Notes: generated by a model not told the origin, from the letters alone. Counted from the stretch's first letter, positions 45,216 to 58,262 are shown. The stretch: 64,000 bases of DNA from Rhyacophila brunnea (GCA_022495005.1 JAGYXB010002040.1:744001-808000); one strand, 5' to 3'. Made by a program: numbers and translations.

Positions 45216-45664
45216 AGTTCTCTTTCATCGATAGCGATTATCGCAGTATGAAGATTATTTTTTTTTCCTCATTAGTCATTAGTATGTATATAACTACCAA
45301 ATGAACCACCTTAAAATTGTATGCACGTAAACTTCATTCAAATAGCTAATATAATTATTTCGTATTATATTCAACATATTGGCATACCTATGAATTCAAT
45401 TATTTACATAATACATACTTTTCTCATACCTCTCGATTTATGTATCCTCCGAATTTGGGATAATTTTATGTGGCACGAAAAACTTTCATACTGTGTAATA
45501 ATAATGTGTGCTTTCTAAAATACCTGCCTACTGTAATCTTTTCTTGTCGTTACCTTTGATCTGTCTTATTCGTCAGTATAACGTTCCGTTTGACACGTGG
45601 CCTTTGGCTTAATCTTAATGCATACATTATACTAAAAATATCACTGAAGCTTAGTACAGAGTAG

Positions 45665-45850
45665 ACCTATAAACTTTTGCCCCTCCGCATATCCATTCGT
45701 TTGAAACTCAATTCATGTTGACACCTGCAAACATTACTATCAAAATGTAATTAAATGTAGTTTGAACATCTTCACGAAACCGCGCGTCGCCGCTTCAAGT
45801 GAAAGAGTGAACAATTTCCCGCAAGCATTTCCATAATTATTTTTAAGCAA
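45665..45850. repeat. Repeat family G fragment
   Basis: Weak co-linear match to 40150-40390 and 32160-32560: aacttttgccc, tagtttgaac, cacgaaaccgcgcgtcgcc and tttcccgcaag. Confidence 0.4.
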
Positions 45851-46584
45851 TTCAGCGTTTAGTTAGTGGTAATTCGTGATAAATTATAAAATGAGTTCAA
45901 CACTTGGTATTCACCACATATCTTTACTTTATTTGTGGCGAATACTTAATGAATAACTAATTTTATAAATCCCTACACTTGCTTGTTTTTCAGTGCATTT
46001 GCACGTGTTTTTCATTCTCATCTGTACATCTGTATAAAAATGAAAAATGTCTATGAACAGTTTTTATATTTTGTTTATTTGTATGCGACCAAATGTATGT
46101 AAATCTATACCGTTGGTTTCAAACCTTTTTCGGTTGGCGGAACCCTTGCAACATTTTGTAAAATTTCGAGAAACCCCTACCTGGTTACCGAATTCATGAA
46201 ATCACATAATCAGACTTAAAATGCCGCATTTCACTATTTTAGTCTCAAATTGTATGTAAATCTGTAATCTATACACATCCGCAAACAATGACAGCTTGAT
46301 AGTTGGCGAAATTTTTGCAATTCCTACAGAATCCTAAAATATGTTAAAAGAATATTTACATACTTCATATACGACTTATCTAAATATATTTCCACAATTT
46401 TCACATTGTCCAAAACTAATGGGCTGGCCAATAAAGCACATCTAATAATAAATAGTAGGTATAATACACATTGTTACTTTTACTATCTACATGCGTGGAT
46501 TTACTATTGGGTCAGTACGTACGTATTGTCGTGCAAGTTGCAACACTGCATGCATGGATCAAATGGTTTATGGATGGGTAGAAC

Positions 46585-47155
46585 CAGGGTTTCGAACCGG
46601 AACTGAACCAAAAACCGGAAAAACCCGTATTTTTGTCGGAAAAAAAACCGGAACCGAACCGGAAAAAAATATTGGTTTTTTTCGGTGCGGTGCATGTTCA
46701 AACACGCGCGTTAACATAATCTTACTCCCCACTTCAGTTATCATTTCCGACCATGTCCGATCCTAATAGGACCATATGGGCCTCCACAGAGTAGAGGTTT
46801 GTATTAACAGATTTTGTTTTTACGAGAAATGGATGTCAGCCACTTGCTCAACCTATTAGGTGCATACCCTTCAGTTATCATTCAGTGTCAAATTCAATAT
46901 ACTAATTCATCAAAATTAAATATTTTATTTTAAAAATGTATGGCTACGGCCATGCGGTGTAGCACATGGAGCGAGGCGCCGGGCTACCATACAAGTACCT
47001 ACCATCAAATATTCAAAATTATGGTAGAAAGTATTTTTTTAATATAAATATAAATTAAAAATTAAACACTCAGAGCCACGGAAACTGGAACCGCACCCAT
47101 ATATTTTTTTCACGAGCTTTCCGAATTCTCGGGGATCTGGTTGGGAATCACTGGT
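46585..47155. mobile_element. TIR element with aaccgg-rich ends, copy 2, interrupted by a SINE
   Basis: Starts cagggtttcgaaccggaact and follows 23722-24276 in order (ccggaaccgaacc, aaacacgcgcgttaac, tatggctac, gcggtg, gccgggctacca). The right end has changed. The SINE at 46746-46869 is inserted in the middle with a clean duplication, so the SINE is younger. Confidence 0.65.
46746..46869 (-). mobile_element. SINE-1, 5'-truncated, with perfect target duplication
   Basis: Matches the 3' half of SINE-1 on the minus strand (gaccatgtccgatcctaata; gcctccacagagtagagg; gcaagtggctgac on the opposite strand). Flanked by the 13-bp duplication ttcagttatcatt at 46733-46745 and 46870-46882. The head is missing, as in typical 5'-truncated insertions. 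Confidence 0.9.
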
Positions 47156-47639
47156 CTATAGTAAGCTTGAACAGGCTGTCTGTTGCCATTGCAGAACATA
47201 TATTTATTTTACCATATCACTGGTAAGAATAATATTTTTTATATGGAATTTTAACATTCGACACTCGATTTGTTGACCCTTGCTATAATACGTATAATAG
47301 TGTATAGGTACTGTATATTATTACATTATTAGTTATTAGTTATTAGTGTTATCACACAATGTACATGTTATGACGTCATCGATCAATAGTATTGGTTTAC
47401 GGATATTTTCTCGAAGTATCCTTAATGTCTTTGGCTTGTTGGACAAACCCAAACAGACGCTATATAGAATCACGGATATCTTTTTGCAGCTTTTTTATGT
47501 ATTGCCGATTTTAATTTCAAATTCTGCTGCCAGGCAACTCCTTGTAGATTTCAGATTATCAGATAGATATTCAGATTTTATTTATTTACCAACACCATTG
47601 TTTTTCTTTTTTTTTTCTTCAGCGTATTATAAAATAGGT

Positions 47640-48120
47640 TCCTTTATGGCTAAAGGCTCATTTAGAAGAGTCACCGCGGATGATCATCCACAGGGAATTG
47701 AATCCAGACATTCACTTTCTGTTTACACGTGTCACCGAAAGTGAAATACTCAATTCATTCCAAAATGGCGTAAAATGAAATTGCTGTGCAGGTTGGAATT
47801 CATACAATTTGTGATTATTAATTTGTTATATGAATGCAGAAATTTCTTCGAGAGAAAGAGGAATAGGAAAAAGAGGCGTTGGTGGATAAAACCATGGGTA
47901 ATGCGACGTAATATCATGGGGTATGATGACAGTACTCATGGGCGTAGCATTTTTCCATCATCCGTAGTAATCAAAATGTACCTACAACCATTTGAACATT
48001 CACTTTTGATTCCGGATGATCACTTTCGATGATTCGTTGATGAATGTGCGTTTACACGGGTCACTAGGGATGATTCTTCCGCGATTATCGTCAAAATTGA
48101 ATCATGTAAACGGGTTTTTA
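47640..48120. repeat. Candidate dispersed element with 'tttacacgggtcac' words
   Basis: The words gtttacacgtgtcac (about 47721) and gtttacacgggtcac (about 48050), plus ggatgatcatcc / ggatgatcacttt, occur at both ends. This suggests a repeated block or divergent copies, but no clear inverted ends. The upstream frame 47346-47744 (132 codons) has a hydrophobic middle and is not recognised. Confidence 0.35.
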
Positions 48121-48770
48121 CATTGACTTCATACCTATCTGAAACGCAAAATCAGTATCGCCATCGAAAGAAAATATATACCTACTTATAATTTTTTTGA
48201 CTTCCGTAGGTATATGTAGATTTATTTAAGTTTTAACTATGTGCTTGAATAGAATAATATGTAGATTAAAATTATTATTTAGTACCGTTTACTATGTGAA
48301 AGTCTCATTCTTTGCGCGACCCAGCGGGTCTCATTTTCGATTCAAATTTATGTGCTTTTTAAACGCTTTTGTTCCTTATAAATATATCTACATAATGCAT
48401 AAAAAATCGAACGGAAGACGACATAAGACATAACCCAGGTCAGTATATTTTGCTTTCTTGATTTTTTTGTCTATTCTGTCCATTTTTTTTAAATGTAACA
48501 CTTTAATTTATGCCCAGGTATACTGCAACGAATACCTAACGTGTTATTAGCTTTCAAAGGTGTGTGCTTTATCGATGGACTCCGGATGAACAATTTAATA
48601 TTTAAAACGACTGCTTTATATTCAGTTTGTTCAGCATTATACATAATATTATTCCTGCAAATTAGGGTTTGTTATCCCGGATGTAGTGTTAAATAGTACA
48701 CACAAAATTTTCTCAGTCATTCTTATTCGTTTTTATTATTTGCATATTATGGTGCTGGTTTATTTTTTTA

Positions 48771-49230
48771 TTACAATGTTTTTTTAGCTCGTATTCTTAT
48801 TTGTCCGGTGGTTCTTTGTCCGGTACAAATCTTGCAATCGATTTTTAACTAACTTCCCGACTAGCTAGACATTGAAACTTTTGAAATATATCAGAACACG
48901 ATGCCAATGCATTTTTAAATACTTTTAGCCATCTTTAAGTATAATTGAATTCATTTTCAGTTAATTCTGTTTTGTATGAAAAGTTATTTCGACACCATTA
49001 TTGGTTGCTAGGGGTCCGGGGTCCTAGCAACTAAATTATTAATATATACGTGCGTTACTATGGAAATCAATATGATATGTCAAAATGATATTTCAGTATT
49101 ATTTCTATCAAGCACAATTTTTTTTGATCGTTTAAGCTAGTCAAGTCAAGTTTATACGATTCAACAGAAAATTTTAAAACGTTGTATATAGGTAAAAAGT
49201 TCTTTTTATCCTTGTAATTATTATTATATT
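48771..49230. repeat. 460-bp segment, second copy of 24488-24978
   Basis: Same orientation and order as the copy next to Gmap exon 2. It lacks about 30 bp around the ggaagaaatccgtaatctaa part, so small deletions separate the copies. The acceptor and exon that follow the other copy are not present here. Confidence 0.8.
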
Positions 49231-49420
49231 TGGTTCACGGGAATGGGTTATTTTAATTTATATGAAAAAGTATAATATAAAAGATATTACAAACATAATT
49301 CCGCGATTAGAAACCCAACCACTGATCTCTCATTACACGTTGCCGAGCAGTGATGGTCTGGATTATTTTCATGACCTTATATTTAAATCATCGTTATCTC
49401 GAACAAAAGAGATTTGATAT

Positions 49421-49600
49421 TTTTTTTGTTTTACGATAAATGTATGTCGGCCACTTATTCAACCCAACAGGTCCGTGCTCTGGATCGAAACACACATTGA
49501 AAAACAACATGTGATTTTTTGCCATACCCGAGATTTTTACCCGACACCCACGACTTTATAAACAGACGGCCATCGTAGGCGCCAACATGGGCATTGAAAC
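49421..49600 (-). mobile_element. SINE-1 copy, old
   Basis: The minus-strand body (tgtcggccacttattcaacc, then acattgaaaaacaacatgtg) is followed by a decayed head ending near ggccatcgtaggcg. The B box has lost its core (ctcgggtatg). Confidence 0.6.
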
Positions 49601-52600
49601 ATGGCAGCAATAAATTACTGTTATAATTTATTATATAACCAGTAATATCTAAAAATATGTATATATCTGCACGTGGAGCGCTTCAAAAGCCATTCAATAT
49701 ATTTTTATTGATTCGCTATCAATTGATTTGTTATATTAATTAATTAAATATATTTAGTTTAATCAAAAAATAATTCCAGTAATACGTAACTAAGCAATTT
49801 GGTATATTGTAGAATGCCCCCCCCCCATTCATCGTATGTCAGTGATGCAAAAACTTTGGCCCTCCGAACCGCTTATTGCATTGCATTTAAACAAATTGTT
49901 TTATTTGAAGAAAGCATGTGGGAAAATACCTCTACTATAGGTACTCGATGTATATGAATCATATTGTCTATATGCCCATATACGGACTAAATGAAATAAT
50001 ATGCGAAAATGTTTCTTTTAACCGTTAATTATAGCCTTTAAAGAGTATTTTGCCATATAGCTACTAAAATTGATGTAACTAATTTTTTATTCATTTAATT
50101 CAAATAAATCTCTTAAATATTTATAGGCATTGAATCCTTCTATTATGTATTTATATTTTTACTGTTAACTTTGTGTATCAGTGGAATCAAAATAAACATG
50201 CAAAATATATTTTTTTGGGTTTTTTTTATATACTTACTTATGGTTTTTTACAAAATGACATAGATAAAATGTCCATGATAGAAGTAAATAATAAAATATA
50301 GATATACTAATACTCTTCAAGATATTTAGAAGATAAGAGGGCCATTATTATGTTTTTTACTATCTCAAACACAACACCTCATACCTACCAAACTGATAAA
50401 TAGATTTTATAAATCAAATAATTCTTTAAAAAATTATATCGGACTGTATATAACTAACATCATAAAATGATAGCTACTTCTAATTATTAAGTACGTAATT
50501 TCAACTTTAAAAAACATTTAAATATGATTAAAATTGTTTGATTTTCACCTGCATCCTGTAACAGCGGCGCCGATGTGTTCAATGAGAAACAGTGAACACA
50601 TTGGCCCTAGTGATAGAACGGTTCTGTATAACTGAACTATCTGCATAGTATATCTTAGACAGGATGTTTGACACTCGATAAATATTATCTTTACCTGTTT
50701 CCTTTTGTTTTCTTGTGAATTCACGTATTTCTGAAAATACCTTCGAAGTTTTACTGTTTCTACTGAACACTCCCAATGATTACACTTAATTATTGTAGAT
50801 TAGAAAATCACATGACATTCATTGTAAGGTATTGAATTGACAAGTAATGATTGGAAACGTCTATTCATGAATCATGATATTATGTACATACGTATTGCAT
50901 GTGGGTAAGTAGGTACATAATAACCAATAATTATTAATTACGTGTATTGTCCACGGAATCGCATACACACATACACCGTTGCCAACTTAGCGTTTTTCTT
51001 GCCAGATCTAACTTTTTTAATGAGCTTGTAAAGTTTGCATCTGGCGTGTAGCGTTAAATCTATTGTTTTATGGTATCCCATATAGCTTAAAACGTCTCAC
51101 ATATAAGCTAGAATATTACCTACATCGAATTTTCTTGAAATTAACATACTGGCATTTTGTACAGCATACCTTCATCAATAAAATAAATGTATTTACAATA
51201 TTAATCGATGACTATATTTCGTAACTAGATTAATTTTTAGTTATGTACCTATATCACGTCTTATTATTGTATTAGTTGTGAAAACAATATTTTTTTCTCC
51301 ATATTCATTCAACAATGTTACTATTTTTTTGAAATGATGGTTAATACACATTCTTCTAATATAATATACATAGGTACTTACTTACGAAAGTTAAATTAAA
51401 AATAGTATTGGCTATGTTCATTTTTTATTTGAAGCAATTCATTTTTTTTTTCAGAATTTGTTAGTTAACTATGAAATTTTGATAGGGAGGGGGGGGGCAT
51501 GGAGATTTTTGAAGCGTTGAAGTGGGGAAGCACAAATAAGGTTGGGAAACACTGAAAAACGTGAAACACGTGTGAAAACACATTTTATACAGTGACATGT
51601 CAATTTGGAGTGCTTGGAAAAATAGTATTCATCAATAATTCTACTCAGGTCCGATGTACCGTCGAAGGTAGCCTGAGTTAATACATATCGAGGGCTCAAA
51701 TTGTTAAAACGTACCTATTTTGACATTTTTTTATTAATTCTGCAATTTTCATATATGTTCAGTTGACCATTATTTCGGGTTACAAATTCATCCTCAAAAC
51801 GATCGAACTATAAACCTACAGATCGTTGGAAGAAGCGTTTTTTACCCTGAAACAGATGTCACTATCGATAACTAAAAAAGAATTAATTTCAGAACCATCA
51901 TAATGATCTACCGGTTCAACTAATAATATATGTTATTTCTAGTCTCCGTTGACGTTGAAGGAAGTGAACATAATCGATGTTGTGATTTTTAATTTTCGGC
52001 AATTTAAAATAATACTCTCCTCCAAAAAAAAAAACAGGCACCATGTCCTCTGCACTAAGGGCCCTTTTAAACCAACCCTGCCGTATATATATTAATAAAT
52101 AAAACATGTGTTAGTTCTACCTATATAATATTATATTTCCTGTGTAGCCCGGAAAATGTATGGCGATGTTCATCATTTACAAAAAAAATGCAGTAGGTAT
52201 ATATAATAATTAATAATACATACCTTTAATGAAAATATGACACACTGGTTACTGCGCATATATCCTTAAACCGGGCAAAACAGAACACGAAGAAACAGAA
52301 CGGTGACAAAACAGAACAGCCAGTGGAAAAATAAAAATTCATTTTTGTCGTAAAACTTAAATAAATATTATAAAAAATATAAAAGAAATATATATAATCA
52401 CTGCATGTTGGCCATTTTTGGCGTAAAAACCTCAATTTATCTGCTTGATTTTAATAATCATGCACAAGTCCACAGAATTAGTAAACTCATTATTTCATCG
52501 TAGATACCTAGTCACCCAAGCATTTTGAACATATTAGATTGATTAAGGAGAGATATAGCTAGCTTGCAGCCTACAACGGGTTGAGTTCCGTTTAATTGAG

Positions 52601-53254
52601 GCTTTCCAGCAATTAGGAATTCATAAATTATATAATATGATTTTAAGGCGTATTGAAAACCTTATATTAAATATTATATTTTTCCTGAAATGTCATGGTT
52701 CTGTTTATCGATGTTTCTGTTGTGTCACCGTTCTATTTCTTCATGTTCTGTTTATTCATGAAACCCTTTAAACTACTGCTTGTGCATAGTAATGATGTTT
52801 TTATAATGTACCTAGTTGATTTTGAAATAATTACGCTAGCTGTCTTACACGTTACCAGATGTTCAATTTTATTTTGTATCCGATAAAAATAATATAATAG
52901 CTAACTTATATTGTAATATGTACTAATATCGCACATTAGATATATCGACATTTTTCTTCGGTAAACAAAAAACCGCCAACGACTATTCGAGATAAGGTTT
53001 ATATTGAAAAATATTAAATAAATAGAACTTTAAAATGTAATTTTATTCTGTTTCTTGGAATGGGCACTCTAGATAACACTGAATGTATTTTATTCGCATT
53101 TGTTATAATGTAACTTCGTGTTATTTTTAGTTACAAAAATAATGCAATTTCCGCTCGGTAAAAATATATGATCACTGAAATTTCTATAATATCGTCATCA
53201 TGTTGCAAAAGTAACCAACTATCATGTTTATAAAGTATGAGTTATATAGTATTA
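49601..53254. other. AT-rich spacer with one weak exon candidate
   Basis: Apart from the candidate at 50695-50776, no genes or repeats were identified. A 9-base G run at 51488-51496 and a C run near 49814 are simple sequence. Confidence 0.35.
50695..50776 (-). CDS. Weak candidate first coding exon (unknown protein)
   Basis: On the minus strand an ATG at 50776 opens MGVFSRNSKTSKVFSEIREF, then TRKQKET, ending at a strong donor (cag then gtaaag, 50694). Without splicing the frame would stay open to 50579. Composition (charged, few AT-driven codons) is more protein-like than neighbouring open stretches. The protein is not recognised and no partner exon was found, so chance remains likely. Confidence 0.22.
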
Positions 53255-53262
53255 GGGTAGGT

Positions 53263-53526
53263 CATGGCCCCCACATCTTGAAACGGGCCCCCAGACTAGG
53301 ATTTTTGGCGGACCCCCCTACCTACCGTTAAAGATAAAGGCAGTATGATGCTCTACAGTTGCGTTTTCCAAATGCTGTACGCGGTAAAATTAATGTGTTT
53401 ATTTAGTATTTGTTGTATATTTTAATACACCCATTTGACTTTTTTTACTATTAGAGAGATTTGTGATGTATGTTTATATATCACTTATCTGTGCCCTGTC
53501 AGCCACCCCCCCCCCCCACAGCCATG
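53263..53526 (+). mobile_element. hAT-type MITE, family A copy 5 (deleted)
   Basis: A 264-bp copy with perfect 8-bp duplication gggtaggt at 53255-53262 and 53527-53534. It lacks about 100 bp of the interior and part of the right subterminal region (a C run before ccccacagccatg). Confidence 0.88.
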
Positions 53527-53934
53527 GGGTAGGTACCCAAGTTCATATTTTATGTCTTTCCATCGATGCGAAAACTCATCTAAATAATTAATAAAAATAG
53601 AGACACTAGGTACAGATTACAATACATCAGTGCATTATTACGCCATTTTGTCTACATCGGGTATGAGTGAATGACCAACTGGTGGGTCGCGGTCATATTC
53701 GTAATTATTATAAAAATATTATTAATATGAAAAAAATACCGACTGTATATTGAAATGTACTCCCGTCTAATATTTACGACGATTGAGCTCGAATTAGATT
53801 TTTTGATATATGTATATAAGTATAATGAGTAGATATAGTCAGAAAAAATATTCAAAAAGTAGTAGTTGTTGGGTTCACAGCACAGAACATATTAATACAT
53901 AGAATTCCGATAGGTTATACCCCAATACACTACA

Positions 53935-54109
53935 TTTTGATGTAGGGTTTTGAATGCGTGTCCTAAGAAAATGAACCACACATTATAGAATTAAATACAC
54001 CAATATACATAAACCAAGAGCATTTTTCAGAAGGAACTACAAGGGTGTTCTTGACACGTGTATTTATTATGTGTATATTCTTCCACACTCGAGATCGGTT
54101 GCCTGTTAC
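53935..54109 (-). repeat. Repeat family E, 3' part, split by an insertion
   Basis: Reverse match to 15945-16160 and 29334-29600: gggttttgaatgcgtgtcct, then cacacattatag, acacgtg, and ctcgagatcggttgcctgtt. The match stops at about 54109 and resumes at 54776. Confidence 0.65.
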
Positions 54110-54294
54110 AGAATACGTTTTATAAGTTTGCACTTTTTTACTACACTGATACGCCTCTTTGCCTGATTACCTCACATAAAATTAGATCAAATTATGTTCA
54201 CCTGTATTAATTAATATGCGTAGTAATAGGAAAATAAATACCTAGATAATTAATGTATAAAATATGTTTTAATATATTCATATATACTTACATC

Positions 54295-54721
54295 CATTGC
54301 CCCCACATCCTGAAGCGGGCCCCCAGGCTAGGATTTTTGGTGCCCCCGCCTACCTATCGCTACAGATAAAAGCAATGTGTGACACTCTACAGTAGCGTTT
54401 TCCGAATGGTGTATGCGGTAAAATTAATGTTTATACATTTTGTGTTTTTTGTATATTTTAATAGGTGTCAAATGGATGTCATTTGAATTATGGAATTGTC
54501 CAGTATCGATACACAATTAAAAATTGTATCGTACAACGACATAATTTAAATAATAACAATATTGAAGAAAAATAGCGCCGCAGGTGACTTTTTTTACTAT
54601 TAGAGAGATTTTGTGTTGTCTGTTTATATTACTTATCTGGTCGACTCGCCATGCCGGGCCCTTCTTGAACCCGAGCCCCCAGGCTAAATCCCTGTCAGCC
54701 CCCCCCCCTGTCAGGACCATT
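54295..54721 (+). mobile_element. hAT-type MITE, family A copy 6
   Basis: A 427-bp copy with mutated ends (cattgcccccaca; right end ggaccatt) and a diverged 8-bp duplication, cttacatc (54287-54294) against ctcacata (54722-54729), 6 of 8. This is the oldest-looking copy. It lies within the insert that splits repeat E. Confidence 0.8.
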
Positions 54722-54775
54722 CTCACATAATTTTCATTCTACAGCCGGAGTACAAAGTTATGAAACGGCAACTCT

Positions 54776-54840
54776 ACTCCACACCCGTTAGGTATTTCAG
54801 TTCCCAGTTTCCCAGGTTCACAGTTTTTAAGTTATCGAGG
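54776..54840 (-). repeat. Repeat family E, 5' part (continuation)
   Basis: The words ctccacacccgttaggtatt and tcagttcccagtttccc are the inverse of the E start (gggaactgaaatac..gtgtggag), directly continuing 53935-54109. Confidence 0.65.
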
Positions 54841-55918
54841 ACGATTTGTTGTATCTATTCCAAATGTATGTTTTTTTCTTTTATTTATTAGCGAATTTAG
54901 TAAACAGCCGATCGCAACAACAAACCATTAGGCCACCCCTGGTTATAACTATAAAAATGTGTCGTATAGAAATGCTCCTTATAATATGACTCGTCGGGTA
55001 CATTTTCATAATTATTTAATAGATCAAATATATAATATCGTAGTATCGTCGGTCGAAAAGTATTTATACAGTTTTTGACATTCCCAATCGTAACCTCTAC
55101 ATATTATTGTTGGTTTGACCCTTACGCCTGCCTGTGTATATGCGTCACGCATAGAGCGTAAACTATACCGCATATCAGAAATAATGTTAAACTGTCATTG
55201 GATGTCGTCTTCGGCGGAAATGACACTTCGTATTGAAAGAAAACTGAGCGGGGGACCCCGTAACCTCTCCATATCCGGCAGCGACAGGGTTGACATAACA
55301 ATCTCAAATTTATGCTGGTATACATTTTCAACTGTCGTATGCTATGAGTGCTATAATTAATATGTAGGGTTGCCAACCGTTCCGGAGCAGAATAGAGCTT
55401 ATTATTAACCTCCATAGTGGGAAGATATATACTTAGATATATGACAAGAATTATGCAAGAATTGCTTGTACTGTGTCGTCTAAGGATTGCAACCTATACA
55501 ATTTAGTAAAATACTTAGTACAGATATTAGTTTTAGCTGTCTTTAACGTTGTTACAATACCGAGAAACAGGGTGAATTTATACCACCCGCGTCTTAATAA
55601 TAAATAATGGATATACTCTTCGCCAGTGCGCACGACAGTGTGTACTTTATTCGGCTTTAGCAGTAAATGTGACTCCTAGAATAGTCCTGCGACTATGACA
55701 CTACCAGTCTACACAGTTTTCGCAATTAAATTACAGGTAGCAAAGATAATTAATAACGTTAATAGCAAGTGTTGTCACTCGATATAGTATATAGGCATTG
55801 CTATCGTTATAAGCTTTGTTTTCTTTTAATACAAAATTATACGAGCCATTGTAGTGTGACAGATTTAAATATCAAATGTTACTTGCTTAATTTTTTATAT
55901 ATATATTAACATCGTGAA
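54841..55918. other. Spacer with a hAT-like end word, otherwise unassigned
   Basis: A GC-richer block (55115-55300) with overlapping frames on both strands (MTLTPACVYASRIERKLYRI on plus) was not recognised. At 55366 the word tagggttgccaaccgttccg looks like a hAT end, but no partner end was found. Confidence 0.3.
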
Positions 55919-56038
55919 ATGGAACAACTACAAACAGAAGTTGACAATCTCCTAAAATCGGCAACTCGGTTCTACTCGCCGATTAAATATTGGAAAAGTA
56001 ATAAATATGAACATTTTATTAGTGCGGCGTCCCATTAA
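55919..56038 (+). CDS. Weak candidate small frame or first exon (unknown)
   Basis: ATG in good context (gtgaaATGG) opens MEQLQTEVDNLLKSATRFYS, then PIKYWKSNKYEHFIS, stop at 56038 (39 codons). A donor-like gtaata follows the codon AAA at about 55998, so the first 26 codons could be an exon. The amphipathic start looks protein-like. No family is recognised and no other exon was found. Confidence 0.25.
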   Translation: MEQLQTEVDNLLKSATRFYSPIKYWKSNKYEHFISAASH

Positions 56039-58262
56039 AAGAATTTAAAACTTGTACTTTCCATGCACGACACAGAGAAAAATTATAAACCAAAAAAAAT
56101 ATGTTAATAGATTGTCAAACCAATACAGCGGCTATTTATTTTACTAACTCCGCCCAAACAGTGGAAACTAAAATGATCGTTTGTATTCCTTTTTTGAAAA
56201 TTTAATGGGCGAGCATATCCGTGTTTCCAACTTTAGCATGTTGTCAACCCAAGTCGGGCCACTACTCAATGTTTCACTTATAATATTATTACTTTCTAAG
56301 TGTTTTACATTACTCGTGCATTATCTTTTTCGTGTAACGGTTTTTGATAAGACTTTTGCATTACCTACTTCAACGTATGCCGTATTGTTGAAAAAGTTAG
56401 ACAGCGCACTGTGAGTCGAAACATTTTAAACACAATAGATTTTAATATAAACCAAACATTGTCATACCCTAAATATGCATAAATTCATATTTACAACTAG
56501 GTGTTCAATTGAATAGCTATTTTATTTACGTTTTCCTAATCAATGTATCCCAGAATGGATAATCATAATATAATATCGATTCGATTTTACTTAGTTAACA
56601 AAAAAAACGATAGTGTACCAAAACGCACGCCAGTTCGCATCTACAGTATTATAAAAAAAGCATAGGTACGTTATAAATTTAATATTATGTGCTAAATTTT
56701 CTTTCCTATTTCATTTTAGTGGTTATTGAATTGAAACGTAAAGATTTTCTTGTTTAATCGCTTTCTTTTTTTATATCGAACGTACCTATCAAACAATCTA
56801 GCCTTCACAGTGCGGCGATGAAAATTGGCCTCAGACTTCTTTGGTTCTGAGCATTTTTCTTATCATTTCGTGTAAAAAAATATTGCGTCGCTGTTTAAAC
56901 ATCCTGTCCCGCCGGCGGAACCCACATTACAATATATTCCAAAGCGTTAAACAACGTTTATTTTTTTACAGATAATGCCGTGTGTTTGTACCTCAGTGAA
57001 AGGTCGAAGTTTTAGACGAAAGAGTGACGTATTTTTGATTCTTTCCGAATCTTAAATGTAACATATTACTGGATTATTTATTTTACTTATCTGCGTAATA
57101 AACTAATAAGTCATAACTCAATCCAGACCGTTTATAGAAGGTTTTCAAAACGTAGATAATAGAAGTATAAAATGTATTGACAAAAATCTACAACTCTTTA
57201 GGTAAGTATATATCTATGAATGATGAAGACTTCAAACTAAGTCATAAATTTAACGTGATTAGATAAAATAACTTTAATTTTTTAAACATATTAGGTACTT
57301 AATTTCAATGTCTGGACTATGCTACATTGGCATATTCCACTGACTAAAAAAAAACTGCTATCGACTTGTGGGCCCAATATAGAGATATTCAAAATCGATT
57401 ACTTACATATTTCATACATACTTAAACTATTTATTTTGTTATTCAACAAATAATTTACAAGATGTGATAATGTAAAATTCTTCATTGCACATACATAATT
57501 TGAAACACCTCAGATATATTATACCCACCCCATAAAAAAAGCTCAGACATTCCCTCGTAGACAAAAACCTAGTCGTAATGGATAACGCGTCGGACCGAAT
57601 AGAAGATATTAGGTACTCCCAGAATATGAACAGCCACCCTGCAATTCGTCACATAAGTAGGCTATGCGAGCAAAACTTCAAAGATTCAAAACCACCATGT
57701 CCGGCTAAGAACTGAGAAGTACCTACATTGTATTTTCTCGTGAAATCTTAAATGACATATTATTATAAATGTCAAAATAGTCATTATAAATTTCCTGCAT
57801 ACCTATATGTACATTTGTACTGCCATACACTATGTATTGACTATCTTTCCGGTAGTTACTTCGTAGTAATTATTGTAGATATTCATTTCATCGATATTTT
57901 CAAATGGCACAATGGTGACAATAATTAAAGTCTTCATACAGTTGTGCATTTTTTTGGATCTAAATAATTAGACATAATGAATATCACACAGTTCGATCAT
58001 GCAGCAAGTACACAAGTTGACATTTTTATTAATACCAATTTGGATTACTTCAAATCACTTCATCATTGGCACTACAACCCAATTTAGATATTGACAGCAT
58101 ATGGAAAACTTTCCCATTCGGTAAGCCCATGGAAACTCTGGGTTTTCTTTCGGTATGTACCCACTCCCGACCCTAGTTTTTACTATAAAACGTGCAGATA
58201 TGATAACAGTTATTAGTTTTAAACGAGTTCGGTAAATAGCGTGACATAAATGGTTTACCATA
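56039..58262. other. Spacer, nothing firmly recognised
   Basis: The frames at 56181-56414 plus and 58055-58261 minus show no known domains. The rest is AT-rich with no repeat ends. Confidence 0.35.

Noticed and set aside
46120..46190. Possible transposon end near 'ggtttcaaacctttttcggttggcggaacc'
   Set aside because: It resembles ends of some repeats, but no partner end or second copy was seen in the window.
47346..47744. 132-codon plus frame, the longest unassigned one
   Set aside because: No recognisable domain, a T-run-encoded Phe stretch in the middle, and its end lies in a repeat-like block; a chance frame is more likely.
55366..55386. hAT element starting tagggttgccaacc
   Set aside because: No matching inverted end or duplication was found within reach, so no element is called.
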